Shown: piece by piece, positions 14,799 through 23,952 of the stretch
How positions within the stretch are numbered: the stretch's first letter is position 1
Layout: the number at the start of each line of letters is the position of its first letter
NCBI GenBank assembly: GCA_002437285.1
Contig: DJOV01000004.1
Coordinates: 1-24,155 of the forward strand
DNA length: 24,155 nucleotides
Direction: 5' to 3'
Origin: Prevotella sp. UBA6429
Lineage (GTDB): Bacteria > Bacteroidota > Bacteroidia > Bacteroidales > Bacteroidaceae
Notes under the pieces: generated by a model
Seen by the model: only the letters and a program-made list of their open reading frames with translations
What the model was told of the DNA's origin: nothing
Databases searched by the model: none
Program-made: the position numbers and the translations under genes

Positions 14799-16994
14799 TT
14801 ATTTCAAGTAATCGTCGAAATACTGTGAGATGCGCTCGTGCAGGTGTGTCGACTGGTGCCCGCGCATGTTGTGCGGTTCTCCGGGATAGACGAAGAAGTC
14901 GGGTTGCGTGCCGTCCTGTATGCACTGCTTGATGAACGACAGTGAGTGTTGCGGCAGACATACCGGGTCATTGAGGCCGATGATGATCTGCAGTTTTCCT
15001 TTCAGGTTCTTGGCCTTGGGTATCAGGCTCGACGACGCGTAGCCCTCTAGGTTGGTCTGTGGCGTGTCCATGTATCGCTCGCCGTACATCACCTCATACC
15101 ATTTCCAGTCGATGACCGGTCCGCCGGCCACGCCCACCTTGAACACATCCGGATGGGTGGTCATCAGGTTGATGGTCATAAAGCCGCCGAAGCTCCAGCC
15201 GTGCACGCCGATGCGGTCAGCATCGACGTAAGGCAGACTCTTCAGGTACTTCACACCCTCCATCTGGTCCTTCACCTCGTTGTCACCGAGGTGGCGGAAC
15301 GTCACTTGCTCAAACTCCTTGCCACGATGCTCGCTGCCGCGGTTGTCGAGGATGAAGAGCAGGTAGCCCTTCTGCGCCATGTAAGTCTCCCAGGAGCGTG
15401 AGCCCCAGTGCCATGAGGCATCCACATTGTGAGCGTGGGGACCGCCATAGACATAGATGATGGTGGGATATTTCTTGTTGGGATCGAAGCCTACAGGCAT
15501 CACCATGCGGTAATAGAGGTCTGTCTGGCCGTCGGCAGCCTTCAGCGTGCCACTCTTGTACTCGGGCACGTTGTATCCCTTCCATGGGTTGGTGGCGGTG
15601 AGATAACGTGTCTTCTTGCCGTTCTCCACGTTGACGATGGCAATGTTGCGAGGCACCGTCGGGGTGGAATACTTGTCGACCACAAACTGGCCCGAAGGGC
15701 TCAGCGAGGCCATGTGCCATCCCTGGCCGTTGTCGTCGATGAGCGTGCGCTTGCCGTTGTCGACATTCACGCTGTAAAGGTTGCGCTGTATGAGGTTGCG
15801 CTCGTTGCTGGCAATGATGACGCTGTGCCGTTTCTCGTTGAAGCCCACGAGGTCCATCACAACCCACGGGCCGCTCGTGATCTGCTTCAGTTGCTCGCCC
15901 TTGGTGTTCATGAGATAGAGATGGTTGAAGCCATCTTTCTGGCTCTGCATGATAAACTTGCTGTGGTCCCACGGCAAGAACACGATGGGGTGCTGTGGCT
16001 CCACGTACTTGGCGTCGGTCTCGTGGTAGATGGCACCCTTTTTGTTGCCGGTCTCCGCGTCGTAGGCCACCAGGTAGCAGTCATTCTGGTCGCGGTTGAG
16101 CTCAAACATGTAGATGGTCTTGTCGTCGGGGCTCCACGCGATGTTGGTGAAGTATCGGTCGGTGGGGTCGCCGGTCTTGAGCCACACCGTCTTGCCCGTC
16201 TTCACGTCATACACGCCGACGGTCACCTTATGGCTGGTCTCCCCAGCCATCGGATATTTCTCGGGAGCCTCCTTGGCTATTCGCGATCCGCTCGTGGGCA
16301 CCCATGTGGGGTCAGGAATGTCGATGAGGGGGAAATCGGTCACCATGGATTGGTCCATGCGATAGAAAGCCAGCTTGCCACCCAGGTTGCTCCAGAAGAG
16401 CCCTCCCGAGATGCCAAACTCGTCGCGGTGCACACTCTGTCCGTAGACGATGTTGCGACTGCCGTCTGTCGTGAGCTGACGCGTCTGTCCGTCGGCTGTC
16501 TGCACATAGAGCTGGTCACCCTTCACATAGGCCGTGTTGCGGCTGCCGTAGTTGAAGTCCCAGGCCTGCGCGCCCATGCGGTCTTTGTTCTCGATGGTCC
16601 ATACCTCCTTGCCCGTCTTCCAGTTGAGCAGTTGCGTGTGCTTGCTGTCGGAGAGCAGTACCAAGGGCTTCTTGGCTTCGGGGAACGACACGCTGAAGAG
16701 GCTATGGATGTTGAGCCCACTCTTCGCCTTGATGTCGTCCAGTGAGAAGAGTACGGTTTCCTTGCCCGTCGTCTTGTTGATGAGCTTGCAGTCTTCCGCG
16801 TCCGTGCGCACCAGTTCGTCTCCCCACCAGGTGGTCCAGCGGTTCTCGGCTATCATGTTGTGATAGTTGTTGCCGCCGAAGTTGAGGTCTTCGAGTGTGA
16901 ACTGCTTCAATTCCTGCGCTTGGGTGCTTGTGGCCCCCTGTGTGCACAATGCCGTCACCATGCCCAGCATCACCATGAGTTTGTTAATCTTCAT
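14799..16994 (-). CDS. ptpA: Prolyl tripeptidyl peptidase, S9 (DPP IV) family
   Basis: This secreted serine peptidase removes Xaa-Xaa-Pro tripeptides from peptide N-termini. The mature 731-residue form begins MKINKLMVMLGMVTALCTQG, a signal peptide ending near residue 27 (TQAQ). A beta-propeller (about 30-470) includes FYRMDQSMV and YVEPQHPIVFLPWD; the hydrolase domain has S601 in GWSFGGFM, D676 in LNDPVCL and H708 in GEPHNMRG. The spacing of 75 and 32 residues is the same as recalled for P. gingivalis PtpA (S603, D678, H710). E634 in WYEVMYGERY lines up with PtpA E636, which helps select tripeptides, so I favour PtpA over DPP IV. Upstream in-frame starts are rejected as they read through the end of the methyltransferase gene; its stop overlaps this start by 11 bases. 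Confidence 0.93.
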   Translation of the reverse strand: MKINKLMVMLGMVTALCTQGATSTQAQELKQFTLEDLNFGGNNYHNMIAENRWTTWWGDELVRTDAEDCKLINKTTGKETVLFSLDDIKAKSGLNIHSLFSVSFPEAKKPLVLLSDSKHTQLLNWKTGKEVWTIENKDRMGAQAWDFNYGSRNTAYVKGDQLYVQTADGQTRQLTTDGSRNIVYGQSVHRDEFGISGGLFWSNLGGKLAFYRMDQSMVTDFPLIDIPDPTWVPTSGSRIAKEAPEKYPMAGETSHKVTVGVYDVKTGKTVWLKTGDPTDRYFTNIAWSPDDKTIYMFELNRDQNDCYLVAYDAETGNKKGAIYHETDAKYVEPQHPIVFLPWDHSKFIMQSQKDGFNHLYLMNTKGEQLKQITSGPWVVMDLVGFNEKRHSVIIASNERNLIQRNLYSVNVDNGKRTLIDDNGQGWHMASLSPSGQFVVDKYSTPTVPRNIAIVNVENGKKTRYLTATNPWKGYNVPEYKSGTLKAADGQTDLYYRMVMPVGFDPNKKYPTIIYVYGGPHAHNVDASWHWGSRSWETYMAQKGYLLFILDNRGSEHRGKEFEQVTFRHLGDNEVKDQMEGVKYLKSLPYVDADRIGVHGWSFGGFMTINLMTTHPDVFKVGVAGGPVIDWKWYEVMYGERYMDTPQTNLEGYASSSLIPKAKNLKGKLQIIIGLNDPVCLPQHSLSFIKQCIQDGTQPDFFVYPGEPHNMRGHQSTHLHERISQYFDDYLK

Positions 16995-18519
16995 GACCAA
17001 ACTTGTTCTTGTTGCCGAATTTCCTGTTGCCGCCGAATCGCTTGTCGCCACCTCGGCCCTTGCCAAATGAGTCGCCTCCCTTTCCGAAGCGGTTGCCTCC
17101 CTCCTTGCCGAATCGGCCGCCAAAGGACTTGCCTCCCCTCCGGTCGCGGTTATTGCGGTCATCGTCGCCAAAACGCTTGGGCCGGCGGTCGGTGCGCTTG
17201 CGGTCATCGTTGGAGAAGACATGGTCGTCAAACTTATGGAAACGGAAGGTGCGGATGTCGCCTTCCTCGTTTGACTCTTCCTGTTCCAGCCGCTGCTTAA
17301 ACTCGCGGTTCTTCTTGAAGCGGTGCTTCTGCGCCATCTCGCGCTTCTCCTCGTCTGTCTTGACGATGCCGCCTTCCGAGCGGAAGTCCTTCATCTTGCC
17401 GTCGAACATGACATACTTGCGGAACTCACATTCCAGGCTACCGTTGAACACGGGTATCTTGATGCTGGGCTTCAGTCCAATCTGGTCAAAGCACTCCTCG
17501 CGGTAGCTCAGCACCCACGCCTCGTTGCCAGCAAACTCCTTCTTCAGCTTTTCGCCAATCATCTTATAGGTGCCGAGCAAGTTGGGCGTGGAGATGCGCT
17601 CGCCGTAGGGCGGGTTGGTGATCATGAGGCTCTTCTCGCTGGGTCGTGTGAAGTCCTTGAAATCTTGCTGCTTCACGGTGATGACCTTCGACAGTCCGGC
17701 GGCCTTCACGTTGAGTATGGCAGTGTTCACGGCCTTCATGTCCACGTCGTAGCCGTAGATGTGGTGTGTGAACTCGCGCTCCTCCGAGTCGTCGTTGTAG
17801 ATGGCGTCGAAGAGATCCGAGTCGAAGTCGGGCCACTTCTCAAAGGCATATTCCTTGCGGAAGACACCCGGTGATATGTTTTGTGCGATGAGGGCAGCCT
17901 CGATGATGAGCGTTCCCGATCCGCACATGGGGTCTATGAAGTCGGTGTCGCCCTTCCACCCCGTCATGAGGATCATGCCTGCGGCCAGCACCTCGTTGAG
18001 CGGTGCTTCCACGGTCTCCTGGCGGTAGCCTCTGCGGTGCAGGCTCTCACCGCTGGAGTCGAGGCAGAGCGTAGCGTTGTCCTCGGCGATGTGGATGTGG
18101 AGGCGGATGTCAGGGTTGCTGATGGAGATGTTGGGACGGTCGCCCGTCGTCTCGCGAAACTGGTCGACGATGGCATCCTTCACCTTGTAAGACACAAACT
18201 TGGAGTTGCGGAACTCATCCGAGTAGACCACCGAGTCGACCACAAACGTTTTTCCCTTTGTGATGTATTGGCTCCAATCGATCTTCTTCACCTCATTATA
18301 TACGTCTTCTGCCGACCTTGCCTTGAAGTGCTTGATGGGCTTCAGGATGCGGATGGCGGTGTGCAACTGGAAGTTGGCACGGTACATCATCTCTTTGTCG
18401 CCTGTGAACGACACCATGCGTCGGCCTATCTGCACATTGTTTGCGCCCAGTTTGGTAAGCTCTTGTGCCAGAACAGGCTCTAAGCCCATGAAAGTCTTGG
18501 CGATGAGTTCAAATTCCAT
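16984..18519 (-). CDS. RlmL-like 23S rRNA guanine-N2 methyltransferase with RG/FG-rich tail
   Basis: A 511-residue SAM-dependent RNA methyltransferase (COG0116). Residues about 45-155 form a THUMP RNA-binding domain. The Rossmann domain has motif I DPMCGSGT (196-203) and the catalytic motif NPPYGERI (302-309). It corresponds to the N-terminal RlmL half of E. coli RlmKL (m2G2445 of 23S rRNA); the RlmK half is absent. Residues about 390-450 are highly charged, and 449-511 are a low-complexity tail with many Gly, Arg, Phe, Lys and Asp (FGGRFGKEGG, GGDKRFGGNRKFG), like RGG boxes that bind RNA. The start at 18519 opens with MEFELIAKTFMGLEP; the upstream in-frame ATG gives a His/Gln-rich non-conserved leader. 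The tail's last codons overlap the ptpA start. Confidence 0.92.
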   Translation of the reverse strand: MEFELIAKTFMGLEPVLAQELTKLGANNVQIGRRMVSFTGDKEMMYRANFQLHTAIRILKPIKHFKARSAEDVYNEVKKIDWSQYITKGKTFVVDSVVYSDEFRNSKFVSYKVKDAIVDQFRETTGDRPNISISNPDIRLHIHIAEDNATLCLDSSGESLHRRGYRQETVEAPLNEVLAAGMILMTGWKGDTDFIDPMCGSGTLIIEAALIAQNISPGVFRKEYAFEKWPDFDSDLFDAIYNDDSEEREFTHHIYGYDVDMKAVNTAILNVKAAGLSKVITVKQQDFKDFTRPSEKSLMITNPPYGERISTPNLLGTYKMIGEKLKKEFAGNEAWVLSYREECFDQIGLKPSIKIPVFNGSLECEFRKYVMFDGKMKDFRSEGGIVKTDEEKREMAQKHRFKKNREFKQRLEQEESNEEGDIRTFRFHKFDDHVFSNDDRKRTDRRPKRFGDDDRNNRDRRGGKSFGGRFGKEGGNRFGKGGDSFGKGRGGDKRFGGNRKFGNKNKFGHED

Positions 18520-18614
18520 TGTCTTATGTTTGTTATGATATTTTTGTTTGTTGTGTTCTTGTCTTTGTCTTTGTGCTGCCGTTCCGCTGCAGTGTGTGTG
18601 GTGCCTCGTGCGGT

Positions 18615-19502
18615 TCACTTCTTGTAGACCTTGGTCTCAGGTGCCATGTCGTCGAGCACCCACGTGTTGGCGCCTACGATGCATCCCCTCCCTATGTGTA
18701 TGCGTCCCAGCAGGGTGGCGTTGGCGTAGACGATGACATCGTCCTCGATGACGGGGTGTCGGGGTATGCCCTTGATGGGATTGCCGTTTTCATCGAGTGG
18801 GAAACTCTTGGCCCCAAGTGTCACTCCCTGGTAGAGCTTCACGTGGTTGCCGATGACGCAAGTCTCGCCGATGACGACGCCTGTGCCGTGGTCTATGGTG
18901 AAGTAGCTGCCGATGGTGGCGCCCGGATGGATGTCGATGCCTGTCTCCGAATGGGCCAGCTCGGTCATCATGCGCGGGATGAGGGGCACGCCCAGGAGAG
19001 ACAGCTCGTGGGCCAACCGATAGCTCGTCAGCGCCTTGATGACAGGATAGCACAGCAGTATCTCGGCGCTGCTCTTGGCCGCCGGGTCGCCATTGTAGGC
19101 CGCCTCCACATCCGTGGCCAGCACCTTCCTGATCTTGGGCAGGCGGGCTGTCATCTCGTTGGCCAGTTGGCGTGCTTGCCGTTTCAGCTTGTCCCTGTCC
19201 GCTTGCGGCTCACATTCCTCCGTGAAGCACAGGCCAGCGAGTATTTGCTCGGCCAGCAGATGGCAGAGCTTCTCCACCTCCACACCGATCTGGTATTTGA
19301 TGGTTTGTATGTTGACTTGTGATTTCCCGAAGAAGCCGGGGAAGAGAATGGAACGTGCCAACTGCACTATCTCCTCGAGCACTGTGCTCGACGGCAGTGG
19401 GTAGCCTTCCCGATGCTGGTGGAAAAGTCCTTTCAGCGTTTTCGGGTCTGAAAGCTGATCCACGGTGTCTGTCAATAAGTGAGTCGTGTTTTGGGTGCTC
19501 AT
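18615..19502 (-). CDS. cysE: Serine O-acetyltransferase (long bacterial form)
   Basis: This enzyme transfers acetyl from acetyl-CoA to L-serine, the first step of cysteine synthesis. The 295-residue product has an N-terminal helical domain (about 30-180) and a left-handed beta-helix of hexapeptide repeats (185-285). The dyad is visible as D190 in TGIDIHPG and H205 in TIDHGTGVVIGET, 15 apart as in E. coli CysE (D143/H158). The C-terminus ends shortly after the last coil (ETKVYKK), so the feedback tail of the enterobacterial enzyme may be shortened. I chose ATG 19502 over the in-frame ATG at 19529, because a promoter -7 box (19527-19534) overlaps the latter. No O-acetylserine sulfhydrylase gene is adjacent. 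It is followed 95 bp later by the methyltransferase. Confidence 0.95.
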   Translation of the reverse strand: MSTQNTTHLLTDTVDQLSDPKTLKGLFHQHREGYPLPSSTVLEEIVQLARSILFPGFFGKSQVNIQTIKYQIGVEVEKLCHLLAEQILAGLCFTEECEPQADRDKLKRQARQLANEMTARLPKIRKVLATDVEAAYNGDPAAKSSAEILLCYPVIKALTSYRLAHELSLLGVPLIPRMMTELAHSETGIDIHPGATIGSYFTIDHGTGVVIGETCVIGNHVKLYQGVTLGAKSFPLDENGNPIKGIPRHPVIEDDVIVYANATLLGRIHIGRGCIVGANTWVLDDMAPETKVYKK

Positions 19503-19526
19503 CTTCGGGTTGCAATAAACTTGTGG

Positions 19527-19534
19527 CAAAGTTA
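19527..19534 (-). promoter_or_regulatory. Probable -7 promoter box of cysE
   Basis: TAACTTTG on the minus strand matches TAnnTTTG and stands about 25 bases before the chosen cysE start, with an AT-rich stretch (19535-19560) to its left in reading direction. A clear -33 TTTG at the right distance is missing, so this is moderate evidence. It also separates cysE from the large upstream gene. Confidence 0.45.
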
Positions 19535-19589
19535 CAAAAATATTTAAAAGCAGGAAAGTAAAGCGCTAAAAAACTTTTCCCCTTCCTCT

Positions 19590-22500
19590 CTACGCGATGC
19601 TGTCGAGGAAGAGGATGAGCCTGTTGGTGACGTTGACCGCCGACACGCCCGCATCGAAGTCGAGCGACACGAGGTTGAGCTGCGGATAGTCAGTCTTCAG
19701 CCGTTTCTCGATACCCTTCGAGATGACATGGTTGGCGATGCAGCCGAAGGGTTGCAGGCTGGCCACATTGTTGACTCCCTGCTTCACCATGCCGATGATG
19801 TCGCTGGGCAATAGCCATCCCTCGCCAAACTGCGCCGCCAATGACACCACACCGTTGACCTCCCGCGCATCGTCGAAGATGTTGGTGAACGGACGGAAGT
19901 AGCGGAAGCGTGTGGCCAACTTGTTGATGCGTTTCTCTCGCCGCCAGATGAGGCCGTAGATGGCTTTCACCACGAAGTCGGGCACCTGTGAGCACTTCAG
20001 CGCCATGTGCTTCTGTGCGATGACGTTGACAAACTCTTGCAGGAAGAAGGGAGAGAGCAACGCCGGCACCACCTCAAACCCGCGGTCGATGATCTTCTGT
20101 GCCAGGAACTGGTGTGCAAAGGGGTTGAACTTCAGGAAGATCTCACCCACGATGCCCACGGCGGGGATGTCCTTGTCTGCCGTGATGTCGTCAAACTCCT
20201 GAGCGGCCTGTGCGATGAGGTCCATCAGCTTGTCGGCGTTGTTGTCGAGGATGGGCTGGTTGGCCAGGCGCATGTACTTGTCGCGCAGGGCCACAGCCGC
20301 GTTGGCGGCGTTGCCCACAGGCAAGGCGTGCTCAGGCTTGAGGCGCGACACCGAGGCGTGAAACATCTTCGAGATGGCGTCGCCGTAGAGGAAAGTGGTC
20401 ACGATGATGGCCGCATACTTCACCCACGGTATGTCCATCTCATCGCTTTGCGTGCGGTCTTCCGAGGCGCTGGTCGACACGCCGAGCGTGATGAGCGGCA
20501 CCTGGCTGAACCCGTTGGCGTCCATGGCTCGCCGTATGAGGGCAGCATAGTTGGTGGCGCGGCACTGGCCGCCCGTCTGGCTCATGGCCACGGATATCTT
20601 GTCGGGGTCGTAACGGCCCGACCGCAGCGCCTTGACGATGTCGCCGATGATGAGTGTGGCGGGATAGCATATCTCGTTGTTGGCATATTTCAGTCCGAGC
20701 TCGGCACTCTCGGCGTCGCTCATGGGCAGCACCTCCACGTCAAAGCCGATGGTGTGGCAGAGCGAGGTGAGCACGGGCGTCAGGTATTCGGTGAAGTAGG
20801 GCGCGAGAATGTGTCGTTTGGCCGCACCCCTCATGGGCCTTGCGGCAAAGGGCTGGAGGGCTGGCTGTGCCTTGGCGACGGTCTGCCCGCGCAGCGACTC
20901 GATGAGCGAGCGTACGCGTAGCTTCAGGCTGCCGATGTTGCTCACGTCATCGATCTTGAGCAGGGTGAACGGCTTGCCATGGTTTTGCAGGATGGCGCGC
21001 AGCTCGTCTTGTATGAAGGCATCGGGGCCGCAGCCAAACGAGGTCATCTGCACCAGTTGCACATCGCCCGGCTGCTCGGCGCACCATTGCGCCGCCTTGA
21101 TGATGCGGTTCATGTAGGCCCACTGCCTGACGAGGTAGGTCTCGCCCGTGCCCGTGGTGGTGTCGCCGCGCACGATGTCGTCGGAGATGACGTTCACGCC
21201 CAGCGAGGCGATCATCTCCGAGAGCTTGTGCTGGATGAGCGGGTCGGCATGGTAGGGTCGTCCCACGAGCAGTATGGTGAGCCGTCCCTGCCGCCTGCTG
21301 TCCTCGAGGATGTCCTGTGCCCGTTGGCGCAGTGCCGTGGCATGGCGTTCCTGTGCCGCCACCGCCTTGTAGAAGGCACGGCGTATGGTGTCCTTGTCCA
21401 CGCCCAGCCCCTTGAGGTAACGGCTCACTTGCCGGTGGAGCAGCCGCAGGTCGCTGAAGTTGATGACGGGTGAGTCGACACGTTTCTTCAGCGTCATGGC
21501 GCTGCGGATGACATCCGAGTAGGCGGCCACGATGGGACAGTTGTAGCTGTTGGTGTTGCGCTCGTCGTCCTGCCGTTCGAGCACCACGTAGGGCATGAAG
21601 ATGAATGACACGTCACTCTGGTCGAGCTCGTTTATGTGCGCATGCACCAGTTTGGCCGGGAAGCAGATGTTGTCACTCATCACCGTGTGCAGGGCCGCCT
21701 CGTAGTGCGGGAAGGTGCTCTCGCTGCTGAGCGTCACCTGCATGCCGGCCTCGGTGAAGAGTGTGAACCAGAAGGGGTAGTCCTCATAGATGTTGAGCGC
21801 GCGGGGTATGCCGACGCGCAGTTGGCCCTTGGCCAGCGGCTGCTGCGGGTCGGTGGGCAGGCTGACGCCGGGCCACGGCTGTATCACCTTCTGCTCGAAG
21901 ATGTTGTGTCCCTTCACAGCGTGGTCGCCCTTGTTGTTGAAGACGCGCTCACACTTGTTGCCCGAGTAGAAGCGGCGATGGCCGCCAAAGTCGTACATTG
22001 TCACCGCGCAGTGGTTCTCGCAGCCCTTGCAGCCCAGCAGGCGCGTGTTGTAGGCCGAGAGCGTCAGCAGGTCGCCGATGGTGCGCGTCTCCCTTGTCTC
22101 TTCGGAGTTGTGGGCCAGGGCGTGCAGGGCATGGAGCGCGCAGCCGTAGGCACCCATCATCTCGGGCATGTTGCTTCGTGCCACGCGGGTGTGGGTCAGC
22201 AGTTCGAAGGCACGCACCACCGAGTCGTTTTTCATCGTGCCGCCCTGCACCACGATCTTTCCTCCGAGGTCGTCGTTGCCACGTAACTTCAGCACCTTAT
22301 ATAGACAGTTGCGCACGACCGAGTAGGAGAGCCCCGCCGCAATGTCGGCCACCGAGGCACCTTCTCGCAGCACCTGTTTCACCTTCGAGTTCATGAAGAC
22401 CGTGCAGCGTGTGCCGAGGTCGCATGGCTTCTGTGCGCGGCACGCCAGCTGAGCGAAGTCGGCCACGCCGTATCCGAGGCCCTTGGCGAAGGTCTGTATG

Positions 22501-23918
22501 AACGTGCCACAACCTGAAGAGCAGGCCTCGTTGAGCTCCATGCGCACCACGGTGCCCCGGTCCACGAAGATGGCCTTCATGTCCTGTCCGCCGATGTCGA
22601 GGATGAACGACACGTCGGGCATCAGTCGTGCGGCTGCCCGGTAGTGGGCCATGGTCTCGATGATGCCGCTGTCGAGGCCAAAGGCAGTCTTGATGAGTTC
22701 CTCGCCATAGCCCGTGGTGCACGATCCCACCACCTTCAGGTCGGCATGGGCTTTGCGGGCTGCATCCTGCAGGCGCTGGAAACCGTCTTTCACGGCCTTG
22801 ATGGGATTGCCGAGGTTCATCGAGTAGTCGGCGAACACAATCTGGCCCTCCTCTCCCTCGTCGGCCCGCACGGCCACAATCTTGGTGGTGGTGGAGCCGG
22901 AGTCGATGCCGATCACCACGCGCTCCTCGCCGTGGCGCATGGGGTGTATGGGGGTGGTGTGCCGGTCCTTGTGGATGAGCCACTCGGTGTGCTCCGCCTC
23001 GTCGCGGAAGAGAGGTGGCAGCTGCTCCTCCTGGGGCATGTTGTCGATTCTGCAGGAACCGCAAGACGCACTCCTGCGTGAGGCCTGTGCTCGTCCGGAG
23101 AAGGTCTGGCGCAGTTGCGACAGTGTGACCGCCTGCCCCCTCGCTGCCCGGATGGCGCACCCCAAGGCAGGGATGAGGTTGCCCTCCGGCAGGACAATGA
23201 AGTCGTCGGTGTGCATCTTCAGGTAGTCGGCAAAGGCTTTGCGCAGGGCAGGCAGGAAGGTGAGCGGTCCGCCACAGAGCAGGATGGGAGGCGCAAAGTC
23301 GCATCCGTGGCTCAGTGTGGTCACGGTCTGCACGGCAATGCTGTGGAAGATGCTGGCCGCGATGTCTGCCTCGGGCAGGTTGCGGGCCATGAGGTTCTGT
23401 ATGTCTGTCTTGGCGAACACACCGCAACGGGCTGCCATGGGGTAGACGGTGGTGGCCTGCAGGGCCAGCTCGCTCATGTGCTGGTTGTCGCAACCCATGA
23501 GTACGGCCATCTGGTCGATGAAGGCACCCGTGCCACCGGCGCAGTTGCCGTTCATGCGCAGCTCCATACTCTTGCCGTTGAAGAATACCACCTTGGCGTC
23601 CTCGCCGCCGATGTCGATGAGGGCCTTGGCTTCTGGATGGCGGTGGCGCGCATAGACGGTGGCGGCCACGACCTCCTGCACAAAGGGCGCCTGCAACTGC
23701 TCGGCTGTAGCCATGCCCACCGATCCGGTGACGGTGACGCTGAGCGGGCAGTCGCCCAACAGCTTCTCCATGTCGTCAAGATACGCCATCACGAGCTCGT
23801 TGACCTTGGCGTTGTGGCGTTCGTAGCGAGAGTAGACCAGGGCATCGTGCTCGTCCACCACGGCAACCTTGGCTGTGGTGGAGCCCACGTCGAGCCCCAT
23901 CCTGTATGTTCCTTGCAT
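19590..23918 (-). CDS. Giant fused 2-hydroxyacyl-CoA dehydratase activase / DUF2229 / dehydratase-like iron-sulfur protein
   Basis: A 1442-residue fusion. Two ASKHA ATPase domains of the BcrAD/BadFG/HgdC type come first: GLDVGSTTAK (8-17) with C126 in NGNCAGGTGAF and C165 in AARCGVF, and GIDSGSTTTK (337-346) with C466 in NEACSSGCGTF and C505 in GTRCTVF. In HgdC the two corresponding cysteines hold a [4Fe-4S] cluster at the dimer interface and ATP hydrolysis drives low-potential electron transfer. A Cys cluster (C630, C633, C637, C656) follows, then a DUF2229 region (about 700-960) and HgdA/B-like segments with C752, C794, C963, C1084 and C1119, which may carry further clusters as in dehydratase or double-cubane proteins. 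Electron acceptor and substrate are unknown. GGAG lies four bases before the start. No separate dehydratase subunits, ferredoxin or CoA-transferase are adjacent, so it may be self-contained. Confidence 0.9.
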   Translation of the reverse strand: MQGTYRMGLDVGSTTAKVAVVDEHDALVYSRYERHNAKVNELVMAYLDDMEKLLGDCPLSVTVTGSVGMATAEQLQAPFVQEVVAATVYARHRHPEAKALIDIGGEDAKVVFFNGKSMELRMNGNCAGGTGAFIDQMAVLMGCDNQHMSELALQATTVYPMAARCGVFAKTDIQNLMARNLPEADIAASIFHSIAVQTVTTLSHGCDFAPPILLCGGPLTFLPALRKAFADYLKMHTDDFIVLPEGNLIPALGCAIRAARGQAVTLSQLRQTFSGRAQASRRSASCGSCRIDNMPQEEQLPPLFRDEAEHTEWLIHKDRHTTPIHPMRHGEERVVIGIDSGSTTTKIVAVRADEGEEGQIVFADYSMNLGNPIKAVKDGFQRLQDAARKAHADLKVVGSCTTGYGEELIKTAFGLDSGIIETMAHYRAAARLMPDVSFILDIGGQDMKAIFVDRGTVVRMELNEACSSGCGTFIQTFAKGLGYGVADFAQLACRAQKPCDLGTRCTVFMNSKVKQVLREGASVADIAAGLSYSVVRNCLYKVLKLRGNDDLGGKIVVQGGTMKNDSVVRAFELLTHTRVARSNMPEMMGAYGCALHALHALAHNSEETRETRTIGDLLTLSAYNTRLLGCKGCENHCAVTMYDFGGHRRFYSGNKCERVFNNKGDHAVKGHNIFEQKVIQPWPGVSLPTDPQQPLAKGQLRVGIPRALNIYEDYPFWFTLFTEAGMQVTLSSESTFPHYEAALHTVMSDNICFPAKLVHAHINELDQSDVSFIFMPYVVLERQDDERNTNSYNCPIVAAYSDVIRSAMTLKKRVDSPVINFSDLRLLHRQVSRYLKGLGVDKDTIRRAFYKAVAAQERHATALRQRAQDILEDSRRQGRLTILLVGRPYHADPLIQHKLSEMIASLGVNVISDDIVRGDTTTGTGETYLVRQWAYMNRIIKAAQWCAEQPGDVQLVQMTSFGCGPDAFIQDELRAILQNHGKPFTLLKIDDVSNIGSLKLRVRSLIESLRGQTVAKAQPALQPFAARPMRGAAKRHILAPYFTEYLTPVLTSLCHTIGFDVEVLPMSDAESAELGLKYANNEICYPATLIIGDIVKALRSGRYDPDKISVAMSQTGGQCRATNYAALIRRAMDANGFSQVPLITLGVSTSASEDRTQSDEMDIPWVKYAAIIVTTFLYGDAISKMFHASVSRLKPEHALPVGNAANAAVALRDKYMRLANQPILDNNADKLMDLIAQAAQEFDDITADKDIPAVGIVGEIFLKFNPFAHQFLAQKIIDRGFEVVPALLSPFFLQEFVNVIAQKHMALKCSQVPDFVVKAIYGLIWRREKRINKLATRFRYFRPFTNIFDDAREVNGVVSLAAQFGEGWLLPSDIIGMVKQGVNNVASLQPFGCIANHVISKGIEKRLKTDYPQLNLVSLDFDAGVSAVNVTNRLILFLDSIA

Positions 23919-23944
23919 GATACTCCTTTTATGGTTTCAATATG

Positions 23945-23952
23945 CAAAGATA
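23945..23952 (-). promoter_or_regulatory. Probable -7 promoter box of the giant activase gene
   Basis: TATCTTTG on the minus strand matches the TAnnTTTG consensus 26 bases before the start codon, which puts transcription start near 23938 and GGAG (23923-23926) inside a short leader. No good -33 TTTG is seen about 20 bases away, so confidence is moderate. Confidence 0.5.

Noticed and set aside
15429..16745. 438-codon plus-strand frame opposite ptpA
   Set aside because: It is antisense to a gene with an intact S9 catalytic triad; long antisense frames are common in GC-rich coding sequence. The same applies to the 300-codon frame at 23115-24017 and the 398-codon frame at 22297-23493.
16995..17231. 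Longer version of ptpA starting at 17231
   Set aside because: The extra 79 residues are the out-of-frame reading of the methyltransferase's Gly/Arg-rich tail, and they would place the signal peptide internally.
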